A stretch of DNA of 64,000 bases, taken from contig NZ_BMSG01000036.1 of the NCBI RefSeq assembly GCF_014649035.1, positions 1-64,000 of the forward strand, read 5' to 3'. This document shows, one piece after another, positions 26,880 through 35,402 of the stretch (positions are counted from its first letter, which is position 1; every line of letters starts with the position of its first letter). The notes beneath the pieces were generated by a model that had not been told where the DNA came from, made no database searches, and saw nothing but the letters and a program-made list of their open reading frames with translations. The DNA is from Streptomyces sindenensis. Its GTDB lineage: Bacteria > Actinomycetota > Actinomycetes > Streptomycetales > Streptomycetaceae. The position numbers and the translations under genes are program-made.

Positions 26880-28571
26880 ATGCGTGCGCTGCGCGTCCGA
26901 CACATCCAGGATTCTCTTTCGCGGGACTTCGAGAACCTGATCGACCTATCGGACTATGAAGGAAGGCCTGCCGAGCAGCGCCAATCCGCCTTCTTCAGTC
27001 GCGCCCTCGCCGCCCGGGCCGTCCAACGCTACACCGGCGCCACGCCGGTCGAGGCGGCGAAAAGCGTGGTGGACGGATTCGGTGACAATGGCATCGATGC
27101 GATTGCAATTGATGAGGAAAATCGACGTATCGTCCTGGTTCAGTCGAAGCTCGACAACTCAGGCAACGCCGGTCTTTCCCAAGCAGATGCCCTCAAGATC
27201 AGAAACGGATGTGGAGATCTCTTCAACATGCGTTTTCATCGCTTCTCTGAAACTCTTCGAGAGCGACAGGAAGCAATTTCTGCCGCACTCAGTGATGCGG
27301 CTGTGACCTTCATCGTTGTCGTCGCCACCACTGGCCGCAGCACACTGCCCAATGAGGCTCAAATCGTCTTCGACGACTTTCTCGAAGAAGTGAATGAGAA
27401 CGACCCAGTGGTCTCGCTCGAAGTGCTGGGACTCAAGGAATTTCATTCAATGGTCGTCGAAGGGACTGCAGGTCCGAGTATCGACATCACGGTACCCATC
27501 GAACAATGGGGAACAGTAGATCTTCCGTTCCAGGCGTACTACGGATTGGTCCAGGCATCCGAGATCGCCTCTTGGTACGAGCACCACGGGGACCGACTGT
27601 TCTCGCAGAACCTCCGCAAGTCCCTCGGAAACACCGACGTGAACGAAGGCCTGACAGCCACTCTCTTGAATCAGGGGCAGCACTTCTGGTATTTTAACAA
27701 CGGAATCACCGCTCTGTGTCAATCCGTCAAGAAGACCCCTCGGGGCGGGGCCACTCACGCTTATGGAGACTTCGTGGTCGACGGTGTGAGTGTAGTAAAT
27801 GGCGCACAGACGGTGGCAAGCATCCATCGGGCTGCAAAAAAGAGCGAGGCCGCGCTCGCCGATGCTCGGGTGTGGGTTCGCTTCATCTCTCTGGAGGGGT
27901 GCCCTCCAGATTTCGCCATCGACGTAACCCGGGCGACCAACACGCAGAACAGTGTCGAGAATCGGGACTTCGTCGCATTGGATCCACAGCAGGAACGCCT
28001 ACGCCGTGACATGCTCCTGTCCCTGCACAAGCAGTACTCGGTGAAACGGGGTGAGAGCGCCCCCGCAGAGGCTGACGGATGCACAGTGGAGGATGCCATC
28101 GTTGCGCTCGCTTGTGCGCTCGACAACCCCTACTACACAGTCATGTCGAAAAGCTCCGTGGGTAGGCTCTCCGAAAACACGGAGAGAGCGCCCTATGTAA
28201 ACCTCTTCAACGGGGGAACGACTGCGCACCGAGTGTGGCGTTGCGTTCAGGTAATGCGCGCAGTCGAATCAGACCTGCAGGAGCGCCGCCCATTTCTCTA
28301 TGACCGCGAGTTCGCCATCGCTACGCACGGAAACCGGATCATCCTGCAGCTGGTTTTCAGTCAGCTCAACCTCTCTAAAGTCAGCGACCCGCAGTACAAC
28401 TGGGACGGCGAACTCGCCAGAATTCACAGCGTAACGGGTAAGGTGCTCGATGCCCTGATCGCGGCTATCGAGGATAGTTACCCAAGCAACTATCTCGCGC
28501 CTCTTTTCAAGAACACGACCAAGTGTCGAGACCTCGTCGGTCAAGTCCAGCAGAAGCTCTCTGCCAGCTGA
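26880..28571 (+). CDS. AIPR-family protein with N-terminal PD-(D/E)XK-like segment (putative phage defence)
   Basis: A 563-residue protein of the AIPR family, named from abortive-infection phage-resistance proteins. The AIPR core is seen as 'QHFWYFNNGITALC' (about residue 262), 'VSVVNGAQTVASI' (about 302) and 'ATNTQNSVENRDFVALDPQQ' (about 355). The N-terminal region has 'DNGIDAIAID...ILVQSK' near residues 70-92, which matches the D-x(n)-(D/E/Q)-x-K pattern of Mrr-like nucleases, with Q replacing E. Base composition is clearly lower in G+C than both neighbours: one 60-base line counts to about half G+C. This suggests transfer into the chromosome. It stands alone, with a GAGGGG ribosome site and a strong terminator. 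Confidence 0.8.
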   Translation: MRALRVRHIQDSLSRDFENLIDLSDYEGRPAEQRQSAFFSRALAARAVQRYTGATPVEAAKSVVDGFGDNGIDAIAIDEENRRIVLVQSKLDNSGNAGLSQADALKIRNGCGDLFNMRFHRFSETLRERQEAISAALSDAAVTFIVVVATTGRSTLPNEAQIVFDDFLEEVNENDPVVSLEVLGLKEFHSMVVEGTAGPSIDITVPIEQWGTVDLPFQAYYGLVQASEIASWYEHHGDRLFSQNLRKSLGNTDVNEGLTATLLNQGQHFWYFNNGITALCQSVKKTPRGGATHAYGDFVVDGVSVVNGAQTVASIHRAAKKSEAALADARVWVRFISLEGCPPDFAIDVTRATNTQNSVENRDFVALDPQQERLRRDMLLSLHKQYSVKRGESAPAEADGCTVEDAIVALACALDNPYYTVMSKSSVGRLSENTERAPYVNLFNGGTTAHRVWRCVQVMRAVESDLQERRPFLYDREFAIATHGNRIILQLVFSQLNLSKVSDPQYNWDGELARIHSVTGKVLDALIAAIEDSYPSNYLAPLFKNTTKCRDLVGQVQQKLSAS

Positions 28572-28577
28572 AAGGCT

Positions 28578-28616
28578 GGGTGGGTGGTGTCGCGCCGGGC
28601 GCGACACCACCCACCC
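28578..28616. terminator. 39-base near-perfect inverted repeat between AIPR and cimA
   Basis: Two 19-base arms (GGGTGGGTGGTGTCGCGCC and its exact complement) surround one base. It sits six bases after each of the two convergent stop codons and should terminate both genes. Confidence 0.85.
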
Positions 28617-28622
28617 GGCGGG

Positions 28623-30230
28623 CTACTCCGTGGGCTCCACGCCCGCGCGCAGCAGTCCGTAGGTGTACGCGTCCTCCAGGGCCTGCCAGGAGGCGGCGAT
28701 GACGTTCTCGGCCACCCCCACGGTCGCCCAGTCGCCGGTGCCGTCGCCCGTGGTGATGAGGACGCGGGTGGTGGACTCGGTGCCGGTGCGGCCCTCCAGG
28801 ATGCGGACCTTGTAGTCGATCAGCTCCAGCTTGGCGAGCTGCGGGTAGATCCGCTCCAGGGCGACGCGCAGCGCCCGGTCCAGGGCGTTGACCGGGCCGT
28901 TCCCCTCGGCGGTGGCGACGATGCGCTCGCCCTTGGCCCAGAGCTTGACCGTGGCCTCGTTGGCGTGGGTGCCGTCGGGGCGGTCCTCGGCGATCGCCCG
29001 CCAGGACTCGGTACGGAAGTAGCGGCGGGCCCGGCCCTCGACCTCGCCGCGCAGGAGGAGTTCGAAGGAGGCGTCGGCGGCCTCGTAGGTGTAGCCCTGG
29101 AGTTCGCGCTCCTTGACCCGGTCCACGACCCGGCCGACCAGGGCGCGGTCGTCGCCGAGGTCGATGCCGAGCTCCTTGCCCTTCAGCTCGATGGAGGCGC
29201 GGCCCGCCATGTCGGAGACCAGCATCCGCATGGTGTTGCCGACCAGCTCCGGGTCGATGTGCTGGTAGAGGTCCGGGTCGACCTTGATCGCGGAGGCGTG
29301 CAGCCCGGCCTTGTGGGCGAAGGCCGAGACACCCACGTACGGCTGGTGGGTGGAGGGGGTGAGGTTGACGACCTCGGCGATGGCGTGGGAGATCCGGGTC
29401 ATCTCGGCGAGCGCGCCCTCGGGCAGCACCTTCATGCCGTACTTGAGTTCCAGGGCGGCGACGACGGGGAAGAGGTTGGCGTTGCCGACCCGTTCGCCGT
29501 AGCCGTTGGCCGTGCACTGGACGTGGGTGGCGCCCGCGTCGACGGCGGCCAGGGTGTTGGCGACGGCGCAGCCGGTGTCGTCCTGGGCGTGGATGCCGAG
29601 CCGGGCGCCGGTGTCGGCGATGACGGTGGAGACGACGGCCTGGACCTGGGCGGGGAGCATGCCGCCGTTGGTGTCGCAGAGGATGACGACCTCGGCGCCC
29701 GCCTCGTGGGCGGTACGGACCACGGACTTGGCGTACTCGGCGTTGGCCCGGTAGCCGTCGAAGAAGTGCTCGCAGTCCACGAAGACCCGGCGGCCCTGTT
29801 CGCGCAGGTGGGAGACGGTGTCGCGGACCATCTCCAGGTTCTCCTCCAGGGTGGTGCGCAGGGCCAGTTCCACATGGCGGTCGTGGGACTTGGCCACCAG
29901 GGTGATCACCGGGGCGCCGGAGTTCAGGAGCGCTTTGACCTGGGGGTCGTCGGCCGCGTTGCCCCCGGCTCTGCGGGTCGCGCCGAACGCCACGAGCTGG
30001 GCGTTCTCGAAGGTGATCTCCTTCTGGGCGCGGGCGAAGAACTCCGTGTCGCGGGGGTTGGCCCCCGGCCAGCCGCCCTCGATGTAACCCACACCGAAGG
30101 TGTCCAGATGACGGGCGATGGTCAGCTTGTCGGCGACCGTCAGGTTGATGCCCTCACGCTGAGCACCGTCGCGCAGTGTGGTGTCGAAGACATGGAAACT
30201 GTCGTCGGTGGCGTTGGCCTTGGTGGTCAT
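28623..30230 (-). CDS. cimA: (R)-citramalate synthase / 2-isopropylmalate-synthase-like enzyme
   Basis: A 535-residue enzyme condensing acetyl-CoA with an alpha-keto acid. The N-terminal HMGL-like barrel begins with 'FDTTLRDGAQREG' near residue 14, whose Asp and Arg bind metal and substrate. The metal motif 'GIHAQDDTGCAVAN' is near 215, and the C-terminal LeuA-allosteric domain lies from about 390. Length and the GAQREG variant fit the direct-branch citramalate synthases (pyruvate to citramalate, for isoleucine), the usual actinobacterial annotation. The start MTTKANATD has CAGGAG upstream. A long leader (about 220 bases) carries a short Ile-containing open frame and a terminator, implying attenuation. 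Confidence 0.9.
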   Translation of the reverse strand: MTTKANATDDSFHVFDTTLRDGAQREGINLTVADKLTIARHLDTFGVGYIEGGWPGANPRDTEFFARAQKEITFENAQLVAFGATRRAGGNAADDPQVKALLNSGAPVITLVAKSHDRHVELALRTTLEENLEMVRDTVSHLREQGRRVFVDCEHFFDGYRANAEYAKSVVRTAHEAGAEVVILCDTNGGMLPAQVQAVVSTVIADTGARLGIHAQDDTGCAVANTLAAVDAGATHVQCTANGYGERVGNANLFPVVAALELKYGMKVLPEGALAEMTRISHAIAEVVNLTPSTHQPYVGVSAFAHKAGLHASAIKVDPDLYQHIDPELVGNTMRMLVSDMAGRASIELKGKELGIDLGDDRALVGRVVDRVKERELQGYTYEAADASFELLLRGEVEGRARRYFRTESWRAIAEDRPDGTHANEATVKLWAKGERIVATAEGNGPVNALDRALRVALERIYPQLAKLELIDYKVRILEGRTGTESTTRVLITTGDGTGDWATVGVAENVIAASWQALEDAYTYGLLRAGVEPTE

Positions 30231-30333
30231 GCTGATCTGGCTCCTGTCGGATGAGTGGATCCGGACGATCGAGTTCCACTTGCCCCCATCATCCCGCTTG
30301 CCTCGTTCCGACCCGGATGCGGGCCGGAAAACG

Positions 30334-30359
30334 AAAAAACCCCTCGCGGGTGCGAGAGG
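30334..30359 (-). terminator. Intrinsic terminator in the cimA leader (attenuator)
   Basis: In transcript sense: CCTCTCGC-ACCC-GCGAGGGG-TTTTTT, an eight-pair stem with one G-U pair, a four-base loop and six Ts. It lies about 100 bases before the cimA start and 55 bases after the leader stop. A T-tailed terminator upstream of the gene it precedes, rare in Streptomyces, is best explained as attenuation. Confidence 0.75.
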
Positions 30360-30414
30360 TCTGCGCGCGGGTCTGGGGCACGGTGGCCGTGCCGTACGGG
30401 GTGGTACGGAACGG

Positions 30415-30450
30415 TCACTGCGGACCGGCGCGCCTGCTGCCAATAATCAT
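30415..30450 (-). CDS. Candidate cimA leader peptide MIIGSRRAGPQ
   Basis: An 11-residue open frame, too short for gene finders, upstream of cimA and of the leader terminator. Its second and third codons are both ATT, a rare isoleucine codon in high-GC Streptomyces, and isoleucine is the end product of the citramalate pathway. Stalling there when isoleucyl-tRNA is scarce could favour an antiterminator. No ribosome site is visible, so the transcript would have to be leaderless or the start weak. This is inference from position and codon content; I do not know of a description of this peptide. Confidence 0.45.
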   Translation of the reverse strand: MIIGSRRAGPQ

Positions 30451-30538
30451 GACGAACGAGGACACGGCAGCAGTCTGGCACAGCGCGGGCCGCCTGACGG
30501 CGGTGTCTCAGGATGCGGTCGTGACACCGGTCGCATCC

Positions 30539-31153
30539 TCAGGTGGCGCCCGGTGACAGCGTCTCGTCCAGGAACTCCGCCGCCTGGGCGAGCACCTGCG
30601 CACGGCCCGTCCCCGGGATGCCCACCGTGACGTGGATGCTGAACCCGTCCAGGAGCGCCCGCAGCCGGGCGGCGAACCGGTCGGCGTCCACCGGGCGGAA
30701 CTCGCCGCGCGAGACCCCCTCGGCGAGCAGCGCCACCAGGTCGCGGTGCCACGCCCCTTCGATGGCGGCCTGCCGCGCCCTGGCGTCGTCGTCGGCGTTC
30801 TGCGAGCGGCCCCAGACCTCCAGCCAGAGCGTCCAGTGGGGGTCGCGGTGCCCGGCCGGGAGGTAGAGGCCGATGTACGCGTCCAGCCGTTCGCGGGCGC
30901 TCCCCGGCCGGGCGAGCAGGGCGCGACGCTCGGCCCCGAGGCGGTCCTCGCTCCACTCCAGGGTCCGCAGGAGCAGTTCGTCCTTGGTGCGGAAGTAGTA
31001 GAGCAGGTGCCCGCTGCTCATCCCCACGTCCCTCCCGAGCCCGGCCATGGTCAGCCCGTCGAGTCCGCGCTCGGCGATGGTGGCCATGGCGGCGGCGAGG
31101 ACGTCCTCGCGGGGCGGGGCGGCGTGGTGGGTGCGACGGGGGGCGGGGGGCAT
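30539..31153 (-). CDS. TetR/AcrR-family transcriptional regulator
   Basis: A 204-residue repressor. The helix-turn-helix covers about residues 15-60 ('VLAAAMATIAERGLDGLTMA' then 'VGMSSGHLLYYFRTKDELL'), with a C-terminal ligand-binding and dimerisation region from 70 to 204. The start MPPAPRRTHH lacks a clear ribosome site. It is 48 bases downstream of the agmatine deiminase gene in the same direction, so the two probably form an operon, and a TTAGAG-N5-CTCTAA operator lies before that gene. The ligand may therefore be agmatine or a related polyamine. Confidence 0.85.
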   Translation of the reverse strand: MPPAPRRTHHAAPPREDVLAAAMATIAERGLDGLTMAGLGRDVGMSSGHLLYYFRTKDELLLRTLEWSEDRLGAERRALLARPGSARERLDAYIGLYLPAGHRDPHWTLWLEVWGRSQNADDDARARQAAIEGAWHRDLVALLAEGVSRGEFRPVDADRFAARLRALLDGFSIHVTVGIPGTGRAQVLAQAAEFLDETLSPGAT

Positions 31154-31165
31154 GAGGGCTCGGAC

Positions 31166-31228
31166 CTTCGGCTGCTGGGTTCAGCTCTTCGGCTGCTGGG
31201 CTCAGATCTTCGGCTGCTGCTGGGTGAT
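31166..31228. repeat. 21-bp tandem repeat overlapping the agmatine deiminase stop
   Basis: Three copies of CTTCGGCTGCTGGG(T/C)TCAG(C/A)T. The first two lie between the genes and the third encodes the last codons of the deiminase on the opposite strand. Slippage seems to have copied the gene's end into the spacer. Confidence 0.7.
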
Positions 31229-32233
31229 GCAGTGGATGCCTCCACCGCCGGCGAAGATCGTACGGGCGTCGACGAGGGTCACCGTACGGTCCGGGAACAG
31301 GCCCCGGAAGACCGCGGCGGCTTGCTCGTCGCGCGGGTCGTCGAAGGCGCAGAGGACCACGCCGTCGTTGCAGAGGTAGTGGTTGATGTAGGAGTAGTCG
31401 ACCCACTCGCCGTCCTCGTCGCGCAGCACGGTGGGCGCGGGCACCTCGACGACCTCCAGGGCGCGGCCCCTGGCGTCGGTGGCGGCGCGCAGGACGGCCA
31501 GCAGCTCCCGGGTGACCGCGTGGTCGGGGTGGGCGGGGTCGGGCTGGACGTGGGCGAGGACGGTGCCGGGGCGGGCGAAGGCGGCGACGATGTCGACATG
31601 GCCGAGCGTGCCGTACGTCCCGTAGTCGCCGGTCAGCCCCCGGGGCAGCCAGATCGCCTTCTCGGTGCCGAGGCGGGCGTGGATCTCGGCCTCGAGCTGC
31701 TCCTTGCTCCAGCCGGGGTTGCGCTCCTTGCCGAGCTGGACGGTCTCGGTGAGCAGGACGGTGCCTTCGCCGTCGACGTGGATCGCCCCGCCCTCGTTGA
31801 CGAGCGGGGAGCTGTGGGCGGGGGTCCCGGTCAGCTCGGCGACGGCCCGGGCGATGTGCTGGTCGCTCTCCCAGCGGGCCCAGCCCTGGGCGCCCCAGCC
31901 GTTGAACGTCCAGTCGACGGCGGCGAGGGTGCGGCCGTCGGTGACGAAGGTGGGGCCGATGTCCCGCATCCAGGCGTCGTCGAGCGGCCGTACGACCAGC
32001 TCGACGTCGGGCCCGAGCAGCGCCGCCGCCCCCTCCTCCTGCCCCGGCCCGACGACCATCGTGACCGGCTCGAAGCGGCGCACGGCCCGGGCGACGGCGG
32101 CCCAGGCGCGGCGGGCCTCGGCCAGCTCGGCGTCGGAGGCGAAGGTGGGGTTGGGCCCCGGCCACGCCATCCAGGTGCGCTCGTGCGGGGCCCACTCGGG
32201 AGGCATGCGGAAGGGGGCGGGGGCGGTCGGCAT
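31202..32233 (-). CDS. aguA: Agmatine deiminase family protein
   Basis: A 343-residue enzyme of the peptidyl-arginine/agmatine deiminase family, which hydrolyses agmatine to N-carbamoylputrescine and ammonia. The C-terminal catalytic cysteine is in 'AGGGGIHCITQQQP'. The N-terminal substrate-binding stretch is 'PPEWAPHERTWMAWP', 'DDAWMRDIGPTFV' contributes active-site acidic residues, and the catalytic His is in 'LTGDYGTYGTLGHVD'. Cytoplasmic. The GGAG ribosome site and ATG are clear. It is the first gene of a likely aguA-tetR operon with a palindromic operator upstream. The next enzyme (N-carbamoylputrescine amidase) is not in view. Confidence 0.9.
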   Translation of the reverse strand: MPTAPAPFRMPPEWAPHERTWMAWPGPNPTFASDAELAEARRAWAAVARAVRRFEPVTMVVGPGQEEGAAALLGPDVELVVRPLDDAWMRDIGPTFVTDGRTLAAVDWTFNGWGAQGWARWESDQHIARAVAELTGTPAHSSPLVNEGGAIHVDGEGTVLLTETVQLGKERNPGWSKEQLEAEIHARLGTEKAIWLPRGLTGDYGTYGTLGHVDIVAAFARPGTVLAHVQPDPAHPDHAVTRELLAVLRAATDARGRALEVVEVPAPTVLRDEDGEWVDYSYINHYLCNDGVVLCAFDDPRDEQAAAVFRGLFPDRTVTLVDARTIFAGGGGIHCITQQQPKI

Positions 32234-32254
32234 GGATACTCCTGGAACGAGGAT

Positions 32255-32271
32255 TTAGAGCGCAACTCTAA
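32255..32271 (-). promoter_or_regulatory. Palindromic operator before aguA
   Basis: TTAGAG-CGCAA-CTCTAA is a perfect six-base inverted repeat with a five-base spacer, about 20 bases upstream of the aguA start. It is AT-rich against its surroundings. It is the natural target for the co-transcribed TetR protein. Confidence 0.6.
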
Positions 32272-32340
32272 CTGTATTCCATGCGGTCCGGAAGTCTCGC
32301 CGATCCCTGGTTCGAGCAGCGCTCAATATGCCGGGGACGG

Positions 32341-32378
32341 AAAAGGCCGCACCGGCAGCGGAGCCGGTGCGGCCTTTT
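32341..32378 (-). terminator. Terminator after ilvE
   Basis: Perfect 16-base arms (AAAAGGCCGCACCGGC and complement) with a six-base loop. Read from ilvE, the right arm ends in TTTT, typical of an intrinsic terminator, 17 bases past the stop. Confidence 0.9.
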
Positions 32379-32394
32379 GGGCCGGGGGAACCCC

Positions 32395-33498
32395 TCAGCC
32401 GAGCGGGTGCATCCAGCCGTGGGTGTCCTCGACGACACCGCGCTGGATGTCGAGGAGGCGCTCCCGCAGCTTCATGGTGACCTCGCCGGGCTCACCGCCG
32501 CTCTGGGTCCACTCGCCGCCCTCGGACTTCACCAGGCCGACGGGGGTGATGACGGCGGCGGTGCCGCAGGCGAAGACCTCCAGGAGGGTGCCGTTCGCGG
32601 TGTCGTCGCGCCACTGGTCGATGGAGATCCGGCCCTCCTCGGAGCCGTAACCGAGGTCGCGGGCGACCTTGAGGAGGGAGTCACGGGTGACACCGGCGAG
32701 CAGCGAGCCGGTGAGGGACGGGGTGACGATCTTCTTCGAGCCGTCCTCCTGGGCGTACACGAAGTACAGGTTCATGCCGCCGAGCTCCTCGACCCACTTG
32801 TGCTCGACCGCGTCGAGGTAGGCGACCTGGGCGCAGCCGTGCGCGGCGGCCTCGGCCTGGGCGAGGAGGGAGGCGGCGTAGTTCCCGCCGGTCTTGGCGT
32901 CGCCCATACCGCCGGGGACGGCGCGGACGCGGTTCTCGGAGAGCCAGATGGAGACCGGCTTGACGCCGCCGGGGAAGTAGGCGCCGGCGGGCGAGGCGAT
33001 GACCAGGAAGAGGTACTCGTTGGCCGGCTTCACGCCGAGGCCGACCTCGGTGGCGATCATGAACGGGCGCAGGTAGAGGGACTCCTCGCCGCCGTGGGCC
33101 GGGACCCACGCCTTGTCCTGCTGAACCAGCGCGTCGCACGCCGCGATGAACGTCTCGACGGGCAGCTCGGGCATGGCGAGCCGGGCGGCCGAGCGCTGGA
33201 AGCGGCGGGCGTTGGCGTCGGGGCGGAAGGAGGCGACCGTGCCGTCGGGCTGGCGGTAGGCCTTGAGCCCCTCGAAGATCTCCTGCGCGTAGTGCAGGGT
33301 CATGTTGGCCGGGTCCAGCGACAGCGGGCCGTAGGGGACCAGCTGGGCGTCGTGCCAGCCGCGGCCTTCGGTCCAGCGGATCGTCACCATGTGATCGGTG
33401 AAGTGCCGGCCGAATCCGGGGCTGGCCAGGATCGCCGCGCGCTCCGCGTCGGACAGCGGGTTCGAGGAGGGCTTGAGCTCGATCGTGGGCGTCGTCAT
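32395..33498 (-). CDS. ilvE: Branched-chain amino acid aminotransferase
   Basis: A 367-residue fold-type IV PLP enzyme exchanging the amino group between glutamate and the keto acids of Leu, Ile and Val. The class IV signature includes '[16 protein letters not shown]', where the lysine of EHKW forms the Schiff base. '[17 protein letters not shown]' and '[17 protein letters not shown]' are typical of the long actinobacterial subtype. No signal peptide. It is monocistronic with its own terminator. The upstream 250 bases carry no gene; a GATAAT hexamer about 120 bases upstream of the start may be its -10 box. Confidence 0.95.
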   Translation of the reverse strand: MTTPTIELKPSSNPLSDAERAAILASPGFGRHFTDHMVTIRWTEGRGWHDAQLVPYGPLSLDPANMTLHYAQEIFEGLKAYRQPDGTVASFRPDANARRFQRSAARLAMPELPVETFIAACDALVQQDKAWVPAHGGEESLYLRPFMIATEVGLGVKPANEYLFLVIASPAGAYFPGGVKPVSIWLSENRVRAVPGGMGDAKTGGNYAASLLAQAEAAAHGCAQVAYLDAVEHKWVEELGGMNLYFVYAQEDGSKKIVTPSLTGSLLAGVTRDSLLKVARDLGYGSEEGRISIDQWRDDTANGTLLEVFACGTAAVITPVGLVKSEGGEWTQSGGEPGEVTMKLRERLLDIQRGVVEDTHGWMHPLG

Positions 33499-33753
33499 GA
33501 GTGCGTGTCCTTCACCGGTCTTGTGTGTGATGGACCGCGCTCACGCCACCTCGGCCCGACGCTTTTTGGTCAGGTCCTAGGACGTCCGAGCTTCACCGCG
33601 AGCCACGGCCCCGCGTTCGATTATCACTTGCGGGGGGCTGTGCACGAAATGGTGTGAATGCGGTCCAGAGGTCGATGGTGGCACCCGGGGGCCGCACAGG
33701 TGAAGCCGCCGGGCGCTGATGCGACCCGGCGGCTTCGAAGTGGAGTCGTCGGG

Positions 33754-34797
33754 TCAGCTCGCTACGCGTACCGCGAGGGCGTCGCCGATCTCGTCGGTCG
33801 TACGCGCAGTGCCCCCGTCGCGCTCCGCGAGATCGGCGGAGACGGCGTCCTCGATGCGCGTGGCCTCGGTGTCGTAGCCGAGGTGACGCAGCAGGAGGGC
33901 GACGGAGAGGATCGTGGCGGTCGGGTCGGCCTTGCCCTGCCCGGCGATGTCGGGGGCGGAGCCGTGGACCGGCTCGAACATCGACGGGAAAGCGCCCGTC
34001 GGGTTGATGTTGCCGGAGGCGGCCAGGCCGATTCCGCCGGTGACGGCGGCGGCGAGGTCGGTGAGGATGTCGCCGAAGAGGTTGTCGGTGACGATGACGT
34101 CGAAGCGCTCCGGCTGGGTGACGAAGAAGATCGTCGCGGCGTCGACGTGCAGGTAGTCGGTGCTGACCTGCGGGTATTCGGCGGCGACCCGGTCGAAGGT
34201 GTTCTTCCACAGGTGGCCGGCGTAGACGAGGACGTTGTTCTTGTGGACCAGCGTCAGCTTCTTGCGGGGCCGGGCGGCCGCACGCTCGAAGGCGTCCCGG
34301 ACCACGCGCTCGACGCCGTACGCCGTGTTGACGCTGACCTCGGTGGCGACCTCGGCGGGGGTGCCGGTGCGCAGCGAGCCGCCGTTGCCGGTGTACGGGC
34401 CCTCGGTGCCCTCGCGGACGACGACGAAGTCGATGTCGGGGCGGCCGGCGAGCGGGGTCGCGGTGTTCGGGAAGAGCTTGGAGGGGCGCAGGTTGATGAA
34501 GTGGTCGAAGGCGAAACGCAGCTTCAGCAGCAGCCCGCGCTCCAGGACGCCCGACGGCACGGACGGGTCGCCGATCGCGCCGAGCAGGATGGCGTCGTGG
34601 TTCTTGAGGGCTTCCAGCTCCGCGTCCGGGAGGGTGTCGCCGGTGCGGTGCCAGCGCTGGGCGCCGAGGTCGTACTCCTTGGTCTCCAGCTTCACATCCT
34701 GCGGGAGGACAGCGTTGAGGACCTTGAGGCCCTGGGCCACGACTTCCTGGCCGATTCCGTCACCGGGGATCACTGCGAGATCGATGCTGCGAGACAT
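33754..34797 (-). CDS. leuB: 3-Isopropylmalate dehydrogenase
   Basis: A 347-residue NAD-dependent oxidative decarboxylase, the third step of leucine synthesis. The signature '[19 protein letters not shown]' near residue 230 holds the Mg2+-binding aspartates. '[11 protein letters not shown]' at residue 10 is the standard N-terminus, and '[15 protein letters not shown]'-like '[15 protein letters not shown]' near residue 285 binds NAD. The protein is longer at the start than the E. coli enzyme by little and is complete. It lies between ilvE and a small conserved gene, all on the minus strand but probably with separate promoters. Confidence 0.95.
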   Translation of the reverse strand: MSRSIDLAVIPGDGIGQEVVAQGLKVLNAVLPQDVKLETKEYDLGAQRWHRTGDTLPDAELEALKNHDAILLGAIGDPSVPSGVLERGLLLKLRFAFDHFINLRPSKLFPNTATPLAGRPDIDFVVVREGTEGPYTGNGGSLRTGTPAEVATEVSVNTAYGVERVVRDAFERAAARPRKKLTLVHKNNVLVYAGHLWKNTFDRVAAEYPQVSTDYLHVDAATIFFVTQPERFDVIVTDNLFGDILTDLAAAVTGGIGLAASGNINPTGAFPSMFEPVHGSAPDIAGQGKADPTATILSVALLLRHLGYDTEATRIEDAVSADLAERDGGTARTTDEIGDALAVRVAS

Positions 34798-34924
34798 GCC
34801 GGGAGCCTAACGGTGCGTCCCACCCCATGACATCCGACGTCCACCATTCGGACGGACGCACGAGTGTTCGGGGTGGGGTGGGTGGTACGGCGGAAGGGGC
34901 GGACGCGGCTGCGGGGACAGCGGC

Positions 34925-35053
34925 TCAGTGGCCGGTCTCGCCGCCGTTGTCGCGGCGGTCCAGGGCGCGCTGGAGGGCGGCGGCGGCGTTGCGGCGCTCG
35001 GCCTCGGCCTGGCGGGAGGTGTGGCGGACGCGGCGGACAGTGGTCTCGGCCAT
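34925..35053 (-). CDS. Conserved 42-residue Streptomyces protein of unknown function
   Basis: A short gene missed by length cut-offs: MAETTVRRVRHTSRQAEAER followed by RNAAAALQRALDRRDNGGETGH. It is basic, has no cysteine or membrane segment and is probably helical in residues 12-33. An AAGGAG ribosome site stands ten bases before the ATG, and codons end almost wholly in G or C. I have the impression that very similar short proteins precede leuB in other Streptomyces, but this could not be checked here. No function can be given. Confidence 0.75.
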   Translation of the reverse strand: MAETTVRRVRHTSRQAEAERRNAAAALQRALDRRDNGGETGH

Positions 35054-35402
35054 GATGGATCGACTCCTTGAGATTCCTGAGATCGCGTGGCACCGGCGCG
35101 GGCGGCACAGCGCCGCGCGGTGGCGGGAAAACGGGATCGGATTTCGAGGCGCCGGAAGGGGCGGGGAGCGTACGCGGCAGGGGTTACCTGCTCCGGGCGT
35201 GCGCCACCATCCGCCGGTCGCTCGATCGAGCGATGCGTTCGGCTTCTACCAAGTTAGGACAGTCGGGCCGTCCTGTCTCCACAGTTAGTCGGACTTCCTA
35301 CTATCTGAGACGGCCTCTTGGATCGGTGCAGGTCACAGCCGTGGGAGCAGTCCGTCCGCGCGCGGCCCGGCGGCCCGGAGCGGCCAGGAGCGGCCCGTCG
35401 GC
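35054..35402. other. Intergenic region with palindromes
   Basis: About 350 bases with no convincing gene. It holds the ribosome site of the 42-residue gene and a 16-base perfect palindrome. Further upstream is an AT-richer block (about 35,250-35,310) with the imperfect inverted repeat AGGAC-AGTCGGGCC-GTCCT followed by a TACTAT hexamer. This block looks like a promoter/operator area, probably for the 42-residue gene. Confidence 0.5.
35218..35233. promoter_or_regulatory. 16-bp perfect palindrome
   Basis: TCGCTCGATCGAGCGA is a perfect inverted repeat about 165 bases upstream of the 42-residue gene. Its role is unknown; it could be a dimeric-regulator site. Confidence 0.35.

Noticed and set aside
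26671-26940. 89-codon open frame upstream of AIPR
   Set aside because: No ribosome site, poor codon bias and overlap with the AIPR start in another frame.
26602-28622. Prophage or integrative element border around AIPR
   Set aside because: No integrase, tRNA, direct-repeat ends or phage gene was found; the inverted repeat on one side is explained as a terminator.
33499-33640. Possible ilvE leader peptide starting GTG ATA ATC
   Set aside because: Two Ile codons follow a GTG, but there is no ribosome site, no terminator downstream, and the GATAAT inside it fits a -10 box better.
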